Assembly: GCF_002382885.1 (NCBI RefSeq)
Contig: NZ_NWVL01000019.1
Coordinates: 1-64,000, forward strand
Source of the DNA: Streptomyces sp. WZ.A104
GTDB lineage: Bacteria; Actinomycetota; Actinomycetes; Streptomycetales; Streptomycetaceae
Direction: 5' to 3'
DNA: 64,000 bases
The position numbers and the translations under genes were made by a program. Shown piece after piece: positions 1 through 8,846 of this stretch. The notes under the pieces were generated by a model. The model saw only the letters and a list, made by a program, of their open reading frames with translations. It was not told the DNA's origin and ran no database searches. The stretch's first letter is position 1; every line of letters starts with the position of its first letter.

Positions 1-429
1 GCCCGGGCGGCGCGCGCGGGCCACGACGCCGCCGGGCGGGCGCTCGACGGCGGGCACCGGGCCGCGGACCCGGTCGAGCTGTGGACCACGGCGGCCGACC
101 TGGCCGCCGTGGCGATCGAGATCGGGCGCTGCGCGCTGGGCGCTCCGCTCGCGCTGGTCGGCCGTGACACCGCGGCCCGCCTGCGGGCCCCGGGTCCTCG
201 CCCGCTCCACGGCCTCGCCGCGATGCTCGACGCCCACCGCTCCGGCGTTGAGTTCGGGCAGACGGCGGCCCTGGCCGGTCACTACGCCAGGTCGGTGCTC
301 CGCCCGCGCACGGGCCCCGGCCTGGTCGTGCTGGCCAACAGCCGGTCCGGTGACCGGCTGAGCGAGGCGGTCGAGGCCCGGCTGAGGGGCATACGCCAGA
401 TGACGGAGAACCCCCTGGACAGGCGGTGA
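1..429 (+). CDS. 3' end of an unrecognised gene (truncated by window edge)
   Basis: The reading frame is open from base 1 to a TGA at 427-429, so only the last 142 residues are visible. They are rich in Ala, Arg and Gly. They include a patch reading LVVLANSRSGDRL that could be a beta-strand and loop, but I recognise no family. The codon pattern (G/C at third positions) supports coding. The next gene starts about 165 bases downstream on the same strand, so this may be the left flank or the first part of the cluster. No function is proposed. Confidence 0.5.
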   Translation, partial: ARAARAGHDAAGRALDGGHRAADPVELWTTAADLAAVAIEIGRCALGAPLALVGRDTAARLRAPGPRPLHGLAAMLDAHRSGVEFGQTAALAGHYARSVLRPRTGPGLVVLANSRSGDRLSEAVEARLRGIRQMTENPLDRR

Positions 430-593
430 CGGAACGTGACAGGAGGGGGCTCGCTCCTGGGGGGAGCGGAGAAGGGGCAGGCACGTAGCGTGAGTTGGTA
501 GAGAATTGTGTTGTCAGGGCCAGGCCTGCTTCACACAATGTCTTCGCAGTGTCTTCGCGGGGGGCGGGGCGTGCGGTCCTGGAAGGAGGCGGT

Positions 594-3500
594 GTGACGC
601 CCCGGTTGTCATTCCAGGTGCTGGGCCCGCTCAAGGTGAGCGTTGACGGTCGTCCGCTGCTGCTGCGCAGCGCCCGGCAGCGTACGGTGCTCGCCGTGCT
701 GCTGCTCACCCCGGGCCGCGCCGTCTCCGTGGACGCGCTCGCGGACGCCGTCTGGCACAGCGACCCGCCCGCCACCGCCCGCAACCAGATCGCCATCTGC
801 GTCTCCGCGCTGCGCAAGACGTTCCGCGACGAAGCGGGCGTCAGCGGCCTCATCGAGACGCTGCTGCCCGGCTATGTGCTGCACCGGGAGGGTCATTACG
901 TCGATGTGGCCGACCTGTACGAGTCGGCCGCCGCTGCCCGCTCCGCCGTCGAGGCGGGAGACGCGAGCGAGGCGGCGGCCCGCTTCGAGGACGCCCTCGC
1001 CCTGTGGTCGGGCCCGGTCCTCGACGGCCTCGACGGCAGCGCGCTGAGCGGCACCGTGGGCCGGATCTCCGAGCTGCGCATCGACCTGGCCGAGGAGTAC
1101 GCCGCCGTCCAGCTCCAGCAGGGCCGCTATCGGTCGGTGGTGGAGAGCCTGGGCCCGGTCGTCGCCGAACACCCGCTGCGCGAGCACGCCCGGGCCGTCC
1201 TGATGCAGGCCTACCACCTCTCGGGCCGCCGCTCCGAAGCGCTGGACTGCTATCGCGAAGGGCGCCGCGTCCTCGTCGAGGAGCTGGGCGTCGAACCGGG
1301 CGCCGAACTGCGGGAACTGCACCGTACGGTGCTGGCGGGCGACGGGCGGGCCCTGATGCGGACCGCCGTCGTGCCGGACGCCGTGGCTCCCGACGCCGCT
1401 CCCAGTGCCGTACTCGACCTCGTTCCCCGTCAACTGCCCTTACCTCCCGAGCCGTTCGTCGGACGGGAGGGCGAACTGGAGCTGCTGCGGCGGATCGTGC
1501 CGCCGGGGCCCGGCTACTCCGGCGGCCCGACGGCCGGCGTCGCCGCCATCTGCGGTCCCGCCGGGGTCGGCAAGAGCGCGCTCGCCCTGCACTGGGCCGA
1601 CCGGGTCGCCGGACGTTTCCCCGACGGCCAGCTCTACCTGGACCTCCAGGCGCACGGCCACGGCTGCCCCGGAACACCGCAGGCGGCCCTCGACCGGGCG
1701 CTGCGCGCGCTCGGTGTGCCCGGCACCTCGATCCCCGAGAGCCTGGAGGACCGGGCCGCGCTCTACCGCGGAATCCTGGACGGCAGACGGCTGCTCGTCG
1801 TCCTCGACAACGCCCGCTCCGTTGAACAGATCCGTCCGCTGCTGCCCGGCCGCGGCTCCGTCCGGGCCGTGGTCACCAGCCGTGACCCGCTGCACGGGCT
1901 CGCCGGGACGCTCGCCGTGGCCCGGGTCGAGCTGGGCGCCATGAGCGCGGCCGAGAGCCTGGACCTGCTCGCCGCCACGATCGGCGAGCACCGGGTGACG
2001 GCCGAACCGGTCGCGGCCGAGCGCCTGGTGGACCTGTGCGACCGGCTTCCGCTGGCGCTGCGGGTCGTCGCCACCCGCCTGCTCTCCGACCATCGGTGGT
2101 CGCTGGGCCAGATGGCGGCGCGGATGGAGGACCGCCGTGAGCGCATCGGTGTGCTCAACCCGGGTGAGAGCGGGCTGCGTTCGGGCGTCTGGCTCGGCTA
2201 CCGTGCCCTGTCGGTGCAGGCCGCACGCTTCTACCGGCAGCTGAGCATGCTGGAGGTGCCCGACGTCCCCGCCTGGATCGGCGCCCCCGTCCTCGGCGTC
2301 ACCCCGGCCGCCTCCGAGGAGCTGCTGCACCAGCTCGTCAAGGCCCAGCTCCTGGAGGCCCGCCCCGCACACGGCGGCGGGACCCGCTTCCGCTTCCAGG
2401 ACCCGCTGCGGCTGTTCGCCCGGGAACGCTGCCTGGCCGAGGACAGCCCGCAGGAGCGCGATCAGGTTCTGGAGCGGGTCATGGCCGCCGTGCTGACGCT
2501 GGTGTACGCCGCCCAGGAACAGCTGTACGGCAGGGGCGAGGCCCCGCAGGAGAGCCCGGCGTACATCGAGCCCGTACCGGGGGAGACGGTCAGTGAACTC
2601 GTCGCCGACCCCATCGAGTGGTTCGAGGGTGAGCGGGAGACGCTGGGCGCCCTGGTGGCGCAGGCGGTCCGCGACGGGCAGGCGGGCCGCGCCTGGCTCC
2701 TGGTTGTCGGGACCGTTCCGTTCTACGAGACCCGCAACTACCTGGAGGACTGGCGGCGCACCGCCGAATGTGCCCTCGAAGGCGCCCGGCGCGCGGGCCA
2801 CACGCGAGGCGCGGGCACGATGCTCCGCTCCCTGGGGACGCTCGCCATCTACCAGCGCCGCTACGAGGAGGCGCGGGAGCGGCTGCTCACCGCCCTGGTC
2901 CACCTGGAGCGGACGGACGACACCCAGGGCCGGGCGATCGCGCGGCGCAACCTCGCGGTGTGCGCCCGCTTCTTCGGGGACATCGCCGAGGCGGCCCGCT
3001 ACTGCGAGGAATCCCTGGTGCTGTTCCGAAGGGCCGGGGACTACTCGGGCCTCTCCCACGCGCTGGGGCTGCTCGCCCAGATGGAGATCGAGCAGGGCAA
3101 CCCCGAGCGCGGCGTCGAGCTGAGCAACCAGGCCATCGAGGTCAGTTACGAGGCCGGGTCGCTGCGCAGCCGTACCCAGAACCTCTACCGGCTGGCCGAG
3201 GCCCTGCTCGGTACGGGCCGGTCGGCACAGGCGGAGCGGATCTGCCACGACGTGGTGGGTCTCGCCCGCGGCCAGGGCGACCGGCTCGGCGAGGCCCACG
3301 GTTTGTGCGCCCTCGGTGAGGCGCAGTGGCGGCAGAACGAGCCGCACCGCGCCCGCGCCAGCCTGCTGCGGGCGCTGCGGCTCGCCGAGGAGGTGGGCGA
3401 CCGGTTCCTCCAGGCACGGATCGTCATCCATCTCGCCTGCGCCGAGGCGATCCGCGGGACCGCCGGGGCGGGTGAGCCGCTGGACTGGGCCCAGGAGGAG

Positions 3501-3626
3501 TTCCGCACCTTCAACGCGACGATGTGGGCACGGCGGGCGGGGCGGCTGCGCGAGGTTCTGGAGTCCCACGACACCGTCCGCCCCATCGAGGGCTCGGTCC
3601 TGGTCTGCCTGCTCGCCGACGGCTGA
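594..3626 (+). CDS. AfsR-like SARP regulator with NB-ARC ATPase and TPR domains
   Basis: This is a large transcriptional activator of about 1010 residues. Residues 1-100 form an OmpR-like winged-helix DNA-binding domain (FQVLGPLKV...). The BTAD domain follows to about residue 250. An NB-ARC domain then shows Walker A GPAGVGKSA, Walker B LLVVLD, and the GLPLAL-type motif as DRLPLALRV. The C-terminal third is helical TPR-like repeats. This is the layout of AfsR. I chose the GTG at 594, with GGAGG just upstream; an earlier TTG at 495 is in frame but would add 33 residues unlike the family. A TTA leucine codon at 1440-1442 (about residue 283), between BTAD and NB-ARC, suggests translation depends on the bldA tRNA. 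It probably activates part of the adjacent cluster. Confidence 0.9.
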   Translation: MTPRLSFQVLGPLKVSVDGRPLLLRSARQRTVLAVLLLTPGRAVSVDALADAVWHSDPPATARNQIAICVSALRKTFRDEAGVSGLIETLLPGYVLHREGHYVDVADLYESAAAARSAVEAGDASEAAARFEDALALWSGPVLDGLDGSALSGTVGRISELRIDLAEEYAAVQLQQGRYRSVVESLGPVVAEHPLREHARAVLMQAYHLSGRRSEALDCYREGRRVLVEELGVEPGAELRELHRTVLAGDGRALMRTAVVPDAVAPDAAPSAVLDLVPRQLPLPPEPFVGREGELELLRRIVPPGPGYSGGPTAGVAAICGPAGVGKSALALHWADRVAGRFPDGQLYLDLQAHGHGCPGTPQAALDRALRALGVPGTSIPESLEDRAALYRGILDGRRLLVVLDNARSVEQIRPLLPGRGSVRAVVTSRDPLHGLAGTLAVARVELGAMSAAESLDLLAATIGEHRVTAEPVAAERLVDLCDRLPLALRVVATRLLSDHRWSLGQMAARMEDRRERIGVLNPGESGLRSGVWLGYRALSVQAARFYRQLSMLEVPDVPAWIGAPVLGVTPAASEELLHQLVKAQLLEARPAHGGGTRFRFQDPLRLFARERCLAEDSPQERDQVLERVMAAVLTLVYAAQEQLYGRGEAPQESPAYIEPVPGETVSELVADPIEWFEGERETLGALVAQAVRDGQAGRAWLLVVGTVPFYETRNYLEDWRRTAECALEGARRAGHTRGAGTMLRSLGTLAIYQRRYEEARERLLTALVHLERTDDTQGRAIARRNLAVCARFFGDIAEAARYCEESLVLFRRAGDYSGLSHALGLLAQMEIEQGNPERGVELSNQAIEVSYEAGSLRSRTQNLYRLAEALLGTGRSAQAERICHDVVGLARGQGDRLGEAHGLCALGEAQWRQNEPHRARASLLRALRLAEEVGDRFLQARIVIHLACAEAIRGTAGAGEPLDWAQEEFRTFNATMWARRAGRLREVLESHDTVRPIEGSVLVCLLADG

Positions 3627-3641
3627 CCCGCCTGCGGGTCA
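3624..3641. terminator. Short bidirectional hairpin between convergent genes
   Basis: Eight-base arms TGACCCGC and GCGGGTCA are separated by CT. They span the stop codons of both the AfsR-like gene (plus) and the small secreted peptide gene (minus). The stem is short and has no U-run, so this is a weak terminator candidate. Confidence 0.4.
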
Positions 3642-3806
3642 CGTCCAGGGCAGGTCGTCGTCCGCGGTGGTGACGTGGGCCCTGACCTCGGTCCACGGCA
3701 GGTCGCCCGTGTTCTGCTCGGCGCCCATGGCGGCCAGCAGGGGAAGAAGCAGGAGGAGCGCGGTGCCGGCGAGCGCACGTGCGACCGAGGTACGGGGCTT
3801 ACGCAT
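3639..3806 (-). CDS. Small secreted peptide with two DLPWT motifs
   Basis: An ATG at 3806 opens a 55-codon frame ending in TGA at 3641-3639. GAGGAG lies eight bases before the start, a strong ribosome binding site. The peptide starts MRKPRTSVAR, followed by a hydrophobic stretch of about 17 residues ending near AMGAE, which reads as a signal peptide or anchor. The remaining 25 residues or so contain the motif DLPWT twice, once in the middle and once at the very C-terminus (DDDLPWT). I know no function for it. It lies between two SARP regulator genes and is divergent from the second, so it could be an extracellular signal or a small cell-surface factor tied to cluster control. That role is a guess; the coding call rests on the ribosome binding site, the signal peptide and the motif repeat. 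Confidence 0.65.
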   Translation of the reverse strand: MRKPRTSVARALAGTALLLLLPLLAAMGAEQNTGDLPWTEVRAHVTTADDDLPWT

Positions 3807-4009
3807 GAACGATTCTCCTCATGGTGGCCGGTAATGCTGGAAGAAACTCCCTGACGAGGTTTCTGTAAGCATCATAGGAGGCATATGCTTTTGATTCGAT
3901 GTCCCGGCCATTTCGCGCACTCGAAATCGTGCCGATAACGCGCTGAAAGTGCCCGCGCATAGATTTCCGGCGATGGATTCGCCGAGGGTCCGCGGGACGG
4001 AGATGCGCT

Positions 4010-5902
4010 GTGGTGAAGTCTGCTGGTGTGGCTTTCCTGCCCGCCGAGGGAGCCGCCGAGGGAGTCGATGCGGGAGCCGTCGAAACCGATGCCCCGGGGG
4101 CGTTGGCCTTCCGGCTGCTGGGCCCGGTCTCCGCGACCCGGGAGGGCGCTCCGGTCCCGCTCTCCGGCACGAAGATCCACACCGTGCTCGCGGTGCTGCT
4201 GCTCGCCCGCGGTGCTCTGGTGGCCGACAGCCGGCTGAGCGCCGCCCTGTGGGGCGACGCGCCGCCGCCCACCTCGAACGCGCAGATCTACACCTACGTT
4301 TCCCGGCTCAGAAAGACACTCGGAAACCGGGTGGAGATATTCCGGAAAGGGCCGGGCTACGTTCTCGACGTTCGTGCGGCCGAAGTCGATCTCTTCTCCT
4401 TCGAACGGCTCGACCGGCTCGGCCGTCAGGCCCTGGAAGAGGGCCGCCACGAAGAAGCGGGCAGACTGCTCGGCGGTGCGCTCGACTGCTGGAGCGGCCA
4501 CGCCCTGGAAAACGTGACCGAGCATCTTCTCCAGTTCGAGCGGCCGCGGCTGGAATTCCTGCGGGCGCAGGCGCTGGAGCGCCGGATCGAGGCGGACCTG
4601 TCGCTCGGCCGCCACCGCTCACTGGTGCCCGAACTCCTCTCCCTGGTGGCCCGCTTCCCCATGGACGAGAACCTCCGCGCCCACCTGATCACCGCCCTGC
4701 ACCGCTCCGACCGGCAGGCCGAGGCCGTCCAGGTCTACGGCGAGGGGCGGCGCATCCTCGACGAACAGCTGGGTGTCGTGCCCGGGCGACGGCTCAGCAC
4801 GGCCTATCTGCGGATGCTGCGGGGCGAGGGCCCCGGCGTTCCGCCGCGGCGGCCGCCCGTGCTGCTGCCCGCCCGGGCCGCCGCGTTCACCGGGCGCACC
4901 GCCGAGGCGGCCCGGCTCAGATCCCTGCTGCTGAGCCGACCCTCGGACCCCGCCGCCCGGCTCAGGGCGGCGCTGGTCACCGGGATGCCGGGCAGCGGAA
5001 AGACGGCCCTGGCCGCCGAAGTGGCCCACGGCTGCGCCGAGGCGTTCCCGGACGGTGTGGTGCACGCCGAACTCCACGACGCCGACGGGGCCGCCCGGCC
5101 GCCCGGCGCCGTCCTCGGCGACATCCTCGCCGCGCTCGGCGAGGCCGGAAGCGCCGAACGGACCACGGACCGCAACGGACTGACGACCCGCCACGGCCTG
5201 AACGAACTGGTCGTCCGCTACCGGGCCCGGACCGCCGACGCCCGGCTGCTCGTGGTCCTGGACGACGCGTCCAGCGACGTACAGCTGACCGGGCTGCTGC
5301 CCGCCGGACCGGACAGCGCGCTGCTCGTCACCAGCCGGGGGCGGCCCGCGTGCGTGCCCGCCGCCCATACCGTCGGACTCGGACCCCTGGGCGACGTTGA
5401 CGCCGCCGCGCTGCTCGCCGAAACCGTCGGGGCCGAGCGGACCGGCGCCGAGCCCGGGGCCGTCCGGGACCTGGTCCGCCACTGCGCCGGACTGCCACTC
5501 GCGCTGCGGATCGCGGCCGCCCGGCTCGCCGCCCGCCCGCACCGGACCATCGCCCGGTTCGCGGACCGGCTGGCCGACCCCCGCACCCGGCTTGCCGCCC
5601 TGAGCTACGGAAGGCTCGACCTGGCCCGCACGCTCGGCCGGGCCCTCACCCGGCTGAGCCCGGCCACCGCCGCCCTGGTGCCCTGGCTCGCCGCGGTGGG
5701 GCCGGGCCCCTTCACCGCCCGGCTCGCGGGCGAGCTGACCGGCCTGACCGAGGCCCAGGCGGAACACGCCCTGGAAGAACTGGTCGACGGCAGCCTGCTC
5801 CTCGCCGAGCCCGACGGCCACCTCGGCGAGGGCCGCTACCGCTTCCACTCGCTGGTCCTGCTGTACGCGGACACCACGCCCCGGCGCGAGCTGCCCCGGT
5901 GA
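4010..5902 (+). CDS. SARP regulator with NB-ARC domain, no TPR region
   Basis: A regulator of 630 residues. After about 30 variable residues come the winged-helix domain (FRLLGPVSATREG) and a BTAD domain to about residue 270. An NB-ARC region has Walker A GMPGSGKTAL, Walker B LLVVLDD and CAGLPLALRI. The protein ends soon after the NB-ARC and winged-helix extension, so it lacks the TPR tail of the AfsR-like protein upstream. GTG at 4010 is the chosen start, preceded by a weak GGAG. It ends 91 bases before the prenyltransferase gene, and SARP-like heptads occupy that gap, so it could control the genes it precedes. No TTA codon was seen. Confidence 0.88.
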   Translation: MVKSAGVAFLPAEGAAEGVDAGAVETDAPGALAFRLLGPVSATREGAPVPLSGTKIHTVLAVLLLARGALVADSRLSAALWGDAPPPTSNAQIYTYVSRLRKTLGNRVEIFRKGPGYVLDVRAAEVDLFSFERLDRLGRQALEEGRHEEAGRLLGGALDCWSGHALENVTEHLLQFERPRLEFLRAQALERRIEADLSLGRHRSLVPELLSLVARFPMDENLRAHLITALHRSDRQAEAVQVYGEGRRILDEQLGVVPGRRLSTAYLRMLRGEGPGVPPRRPPVLLPARAAAFTGRTAEAARLRSLLLSRPSDPAARLRAALVTGMPGSGKTALAAEVAHGCAEAFPDGVVHAELHDADGAARPPGAVLGDILAALGEAGSAERTTDRNGLTTRHGLNELVVRYRARTADARLLVVLDDASSDVQLTGLLPAGPDSALLVTSRGRPACVPAAHTVGLGPLGDVDAAALLAETVGAERTGAEPGAVRDLVRHCAGLPLALRIAAARLAARPHRTIARFADRLADPRTRLAALSYGRLDLARTLGRALTRLSPATAALVPWLAAVGPGPFTARLAGELTGLTEAQAEHALEELVDGSLLLAEPDGHLGEGRYRFHSLVLLYADTTPRRELPR

Positions 5903-5918
5903 GCCCGCGTCAGGCCGA

Positions 5919-5961
5919 CGGCAAGTCCGGCGACAGCCCTGTTCAAGACGCGGCCGAGGGT
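5919..5961 (+). promoter_or_regulatory. Candidate SARP boxes and promoter for the prenyltransferase gene
   Basis: Heptads CGGCAAG (5919-5925), GCGACAG (5930-5936) and GTTCAAG (5941-5947) are phased at 11 bases. GAGGGT at 5956-5961 lies eight bases further on and is one change from TAGGGT, a plausible -10. SARP activators are known to bind heptad repeats with one-helical-turn spacing just upstream of a -10. The middle heptad is degenerate, so this is inference. Confidence 0.45.
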
Positions 5962-5993
5962 GGCCGCGATGAAGCCCAAGGATGGTGACTGCC

Positions 5994-6926
5994 ATGAGTG
6001 AGGCGGCCCCGATCACTCGCCAGTACGCGGCACAGGCCCTCTCCTCGGCCATCGAGGAGGCGGCCGGACTGCTGGAGGTGCGGTACGAACGCGAGGACGT
6101 ACTGCGCATCCTGGACCTGTACGGAGGAGATCTTCCCGAGGCCCTGATCGCGTTCCGGGTATCCACCGGCGCAAGCCGCGCGGGTGAGCTGGACTGCCGG
6201 TTCACCGTGCCACAGGACAGCGACCCGTACCGGCTCGCCCTGGAGAACGGTCTGCTGGAGACGACGGACCACCCGGTGTCCAGGCTGCTCTCGGAGGTGC
6301 ACGACACCTGCCCCGTCGACGGATACGGCATCGACTTCGGCGTTGTGGGCGGGTTCAAGAAGATCTGGGTGGTGCTGCCCCGCACCGCTCTCCAGGACGT
6401 CGCGAAGCTCGCCGAGCTCCCGTCGATGCCGCCCGCCCTCGGCCGGAGCCTCGACTTCTTCGACCGGCACGGCCTGGGCGACACCGTGGGCCTGCTCGGC
6501 ATCGACTACCGCAACCGCACCGTCAACATCTACTTCGGCGAGCCGCCAGCCGGGGGCATCGCCCCCGAGTCCGTGCGGGCCATGCTCCGCGAGGTCGACC
6601 AGGCCGAACCCAGCGAGCAGATGCTCCGGCTCGGCCGCGAGGCCTTCGGCGTCTACGTGACCCTCGACTGGGACTCGCCGGCCATCACACGGATCTGCTT
6701 CGCCGTGGCGACGACCGACCCGGCCTCCCTGCCCGTCGAACTCGACGAGCGCATCCGGCTGTTCGTACAGCACGTGCAACGGGCCGATCCGCACACGCGG
6801 TTCGTCTACGCGGTCGCCTCCCAGCCGGACGGCGAGTACTACAAGCTCCAGTCCTACTACCGGTGGGGCGCCGGCGTGCCGGAGATCATGCAGCTCCCCG
6901 AAGGGTCCCTCGCGGACCCGGTGTGA
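5994..6926 (+). CDS. NphB-family (ABBA fold) aromatic prenyltransferase
   Basis: A soluble enzyme of 310 residues, expected to attach a prenyl group from a prenyl diphosphate to an aromatic acceptor. It starts MSEAAP, and the conserved blocks EEAAGLL, GELDCRFTVP, GHPV-like DHPVSRLL, GGFKKIWV, PSMPPAL, NIYFGE, FAVATTDP and EYYKLQSYY match the order seen in NphB (307 residues). These enzymes lack the Asp-rich motifs of other prenyltransferases, and none is seen here. The ATG at 5994 has AAGGA eight bases upstream and gives the NphB-like N-terminus; an upstream in-frame ATG at 5982 is less likely. With a tetrahydroxynaphthalene synthase in the same cluster, the acceptor is probably a naphthol or naphthoquinone. 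The prenyl chain length cannot be read from sequence alone. Confidence 0.92.
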   Translation: MSEAAPITRQYAAQALSSAIEEAAGLLEVRYEREDVLRILDLYGGDLPEALIAFRVSTGASRAGELDCRFTVPQDSDPYRLALENGLLETTDHPVSRLLSEVHDTCPVDGYGIDFGVVGGFKKIWVVLPRTALQDVAKLAELPSMPPALGRSLDFFDRHGLGDTVGLLGIDYRNRTVNIYFGEPPAGGIAPESVRAMLREVDQAEPSEQMLRLGREAFGVYVTLDWDSPAITRICFAVATTDPASLPVELDERIRLFVQHVQRADPHTRFVYAVASQPDGEYYKLQSYYRWGAGVPEIMQLPEGSLADPV

Positions 6927-7006
6927 GCCCGCCTCCCTCCACTGCCCCCTCTTCCCTCTCCCTATCTCTCCCTCTTCCTCCTCGACTTCCTCTGGAAGGA
7001 CGCACC

Positions 7007-8788
7007 TTGAGCACCGTAGAAGTCCCGGTACTGATCGTCGGCGGTGGCGGATCCGGCCTGGCCGCCTCCGTCTTCCTGTCCGGCCACGGCGTCGACCACC
7101 TGCTGGTCGAGCGCCGCGACGACACCTCGCGCCTGCCGAAGGCGCACTACCTCAACCAGCGGACCATGGAGATCTTCCGCCAGTACGGCCTGGCGGACGA
7201 CGTCACCGAACCGGCGGCGTCCCCCGAGCAGTTCGGCAAGGTCCGCTGGCAGACCACTCTCACCGGCGACGGCCCGCTGGACGGGCGGGTCATCCACGAG
7301 ATGGACGGCTTCGGCGGCGGCGGACTGCGCGAGGCGTACGAAGCGGCGGGACCCGTGCTGCCCGCCAAGCTGCCGCAGCTGCGCCTGGAACCGGTGCTGC
7401 GCCGCCATGCGGAGGAGCGCAACCCCGGGCGCGTCCGGTTCGGCCACGAGCTGATCTCGCTCACCGAGGACGAGGACGGCGGGAGCGTCACCGCCGAGAT
7501 CCGCTCCACCGAGAACGGCGAGACCACCACGGTCCACGCGCAGTACGTGATCGCGGCGGACGCCGGCCGCACGGTGGGCCCCGCCCTCGGCATCCGTATG
7601 GAGGGGCTGCCCGCCCTGTTCGACGCCACCACCGCCTACTTCTCCGCCGATCTGTCGCCGTGGTGGACCGAGGGCTCGGTCATCACCTGGTTCCTCAACC
7701 CCTACCGCGCCGACCTGTCCAGCGCCCTCATCGAGATGGGCCCGACCTGGGGCAAGCACTGCGAGGAGTGGGGCCTGCACCTGCCGCTCGCCGGGATCGA
7801 CCGCGACGACGACGAAGCGGTGACCGGCCGCATCCGCGAGGTGCTGGGCCTGCCCGAACTGGAGCTGACCCTGCACGAGGTGACCAGCTGGACCGTGGAG
7901 GCCGTGCTCGCCGAGCGCTACCGCCACGGCCGGGCGTTCCTCGTCGGCGACGCCGCCCACCGCCAGCCGCCTGCCGTCGGACTCGGCCTCAACAGCGGCA
8001 TCCAGGACGCGCACAACCTCGCCTGGAAGCTCGCCGCCGTGCTCTCGGGCCGGGCGGGCGAGGGCCTGCTCGACACCTACGAGGCCGAGCGCCGGCCCGT
8101 CGGGCAGTACAACCTGGGCTGGGCCATGTCCGCCGCCGCGCACCACCAGGTCGTCATCGACGCCGCCGTCGGCCTCGGCCCGCACGTGCCGCCGGAGCGC
8201 CGCACCCCGGTGTTCTTCTCGTACTTCTCGCCGACCCCGGTCGGGGCCGCCCAGCGCGCCCGGGCCGCGGAGATCTTCGCCACCCACCGCGGCGAGTGCC
8301 AGGCACTCGACGTGGAGACCGGCTTCGCCTACGAGCAGGGCGCGGTAGTTCCGGACGGCAGTCACCCGCCGGCCCGCTCGCCGCTGGGCGATGTGTACCG
8401 GCCGACGACCCGGCCGGGACATCTGCTGCCGCACGCCTGGGTCGAGCGGGACGGCCGCCGGGTCTCCACCCACGACCTCGTCGGCTCCGCCACCGGCTTC
8501 ACGCTGATCACCGGGGCGGACGGGGCGGCCTGGGCCGACGCCGCCGCCGTGGCTGCCGAGAAGCTGTCCGTCCCCGTGACCGTGGTCCGGATCGGCGCGG
8601 GCGGCGAAGGCACGGAGTGCACCGACGCCGACGGCGTCTGGCAGCGGCTGCGCGGTACGGACGGGGCGGGCGCGGTCCTCGTCCGGCCCGACCAGCACGT
8701 GGCCTGGCGCGTCACGGGCACCGCGACCGATCCGGCCCAGGCCCTGACCGAGGTGCTCTCCCTCGTCCTGGGCCACGGGGCCCCGTGA
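7007..8788 (+). CDS. FAD-dependent aromatic hydroxylase
   Basis: A class A flavoprotein monooxygenase of about 593 residues. The N-terminal nucleotide-binding motif is VGGGGSGLAASVFLSGHG. A central GD motif reads FLVGDAAHRQPPAVG, followed by LNSGIQDAHNLAWKLA. The C-terminal 150 residues resemble the thioredoxin-like domain of phenol and polyketide hydroxylases. Translation probably starts at TTG 7007, preceded by GGAAGGA at ideal spacing; the in-frame extension upstream is a pyrimidine-rich tract coding only Ser/Pro/Leu. It most likely hydroxylates the naphthol or naphthoquinone core or an intermediate after prenylation. It lies 80 bases downstream of the prenyltransferase gene and is probably co-transcribed. 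Confidence 0.88.
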   Translation: MSTVEVPVLIVGGGGSGLAASVFLSGHGVDHLLVERRDDTSRLPKAHYLNQRTMEIFRQYGLADDVTEPAASPEQFGKVRWQTTLTGDGPLDGRVIHEMDGFGGGGLREAYEAAGPVLPAKLPQLRLEPVLRRHAEERNPGRVRFGHELISLTEDEDGGSVTAEIRSTENGETTTVHAQYVIAADAGRTVGPALGIRMEGLPALFDATTAYFSADLSPWWTEGSVITWFLNPYRADLSSALIEMGPTWGKHCEEWGLHLPLAGIDRDDDEAVTGRIREVLGLPELELTLHEVTSWTVEAVLAERYRHGRAFLVGDAAHRQPPAVGLGLNSGIQDAHNLAWKLAAVLSGRAGEGLLDTYEAERRPVGQYNLGWAMSAAAHHQVVIDAAVGLGPHVPPERRTPVFFSYFSPTPVGAAQRARAAEIFATHRGECQALDVETGFAYEQGAVVPDGSHPPARSPLGDVYRPTTRPGHLLPHAWVERDGRRVSTHDLVGSATGFTLITGADGAAWADAAAVAAEKLSVPVTVVRIGAGGEGTECTDADGVWQRLRGTDGAGAVLVRPDQHVAWRVTGTATDPAQALTEVLSLVLGHGAP

Positions 8789-8846
8789 CCGCCCACGACG
8801 TCTGCTCCACCTGCCCGGACTCCCTCACGAACACGGAAGAAGCAGC

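Noticed and set aside
505..539. ATTGTG...CACAAT inverted repeat before the AfsR-like gene
   Set aside because: Six-base arms with a 23-base gap are expected by chance and no second copy was found.
3883..3936. Possible 17-codon leader peptide before the second SARP gene
   Set aside because: AGGAGG is only three bases from its ATG and there is no codon pattern or attenuator hairpin to support a leader.
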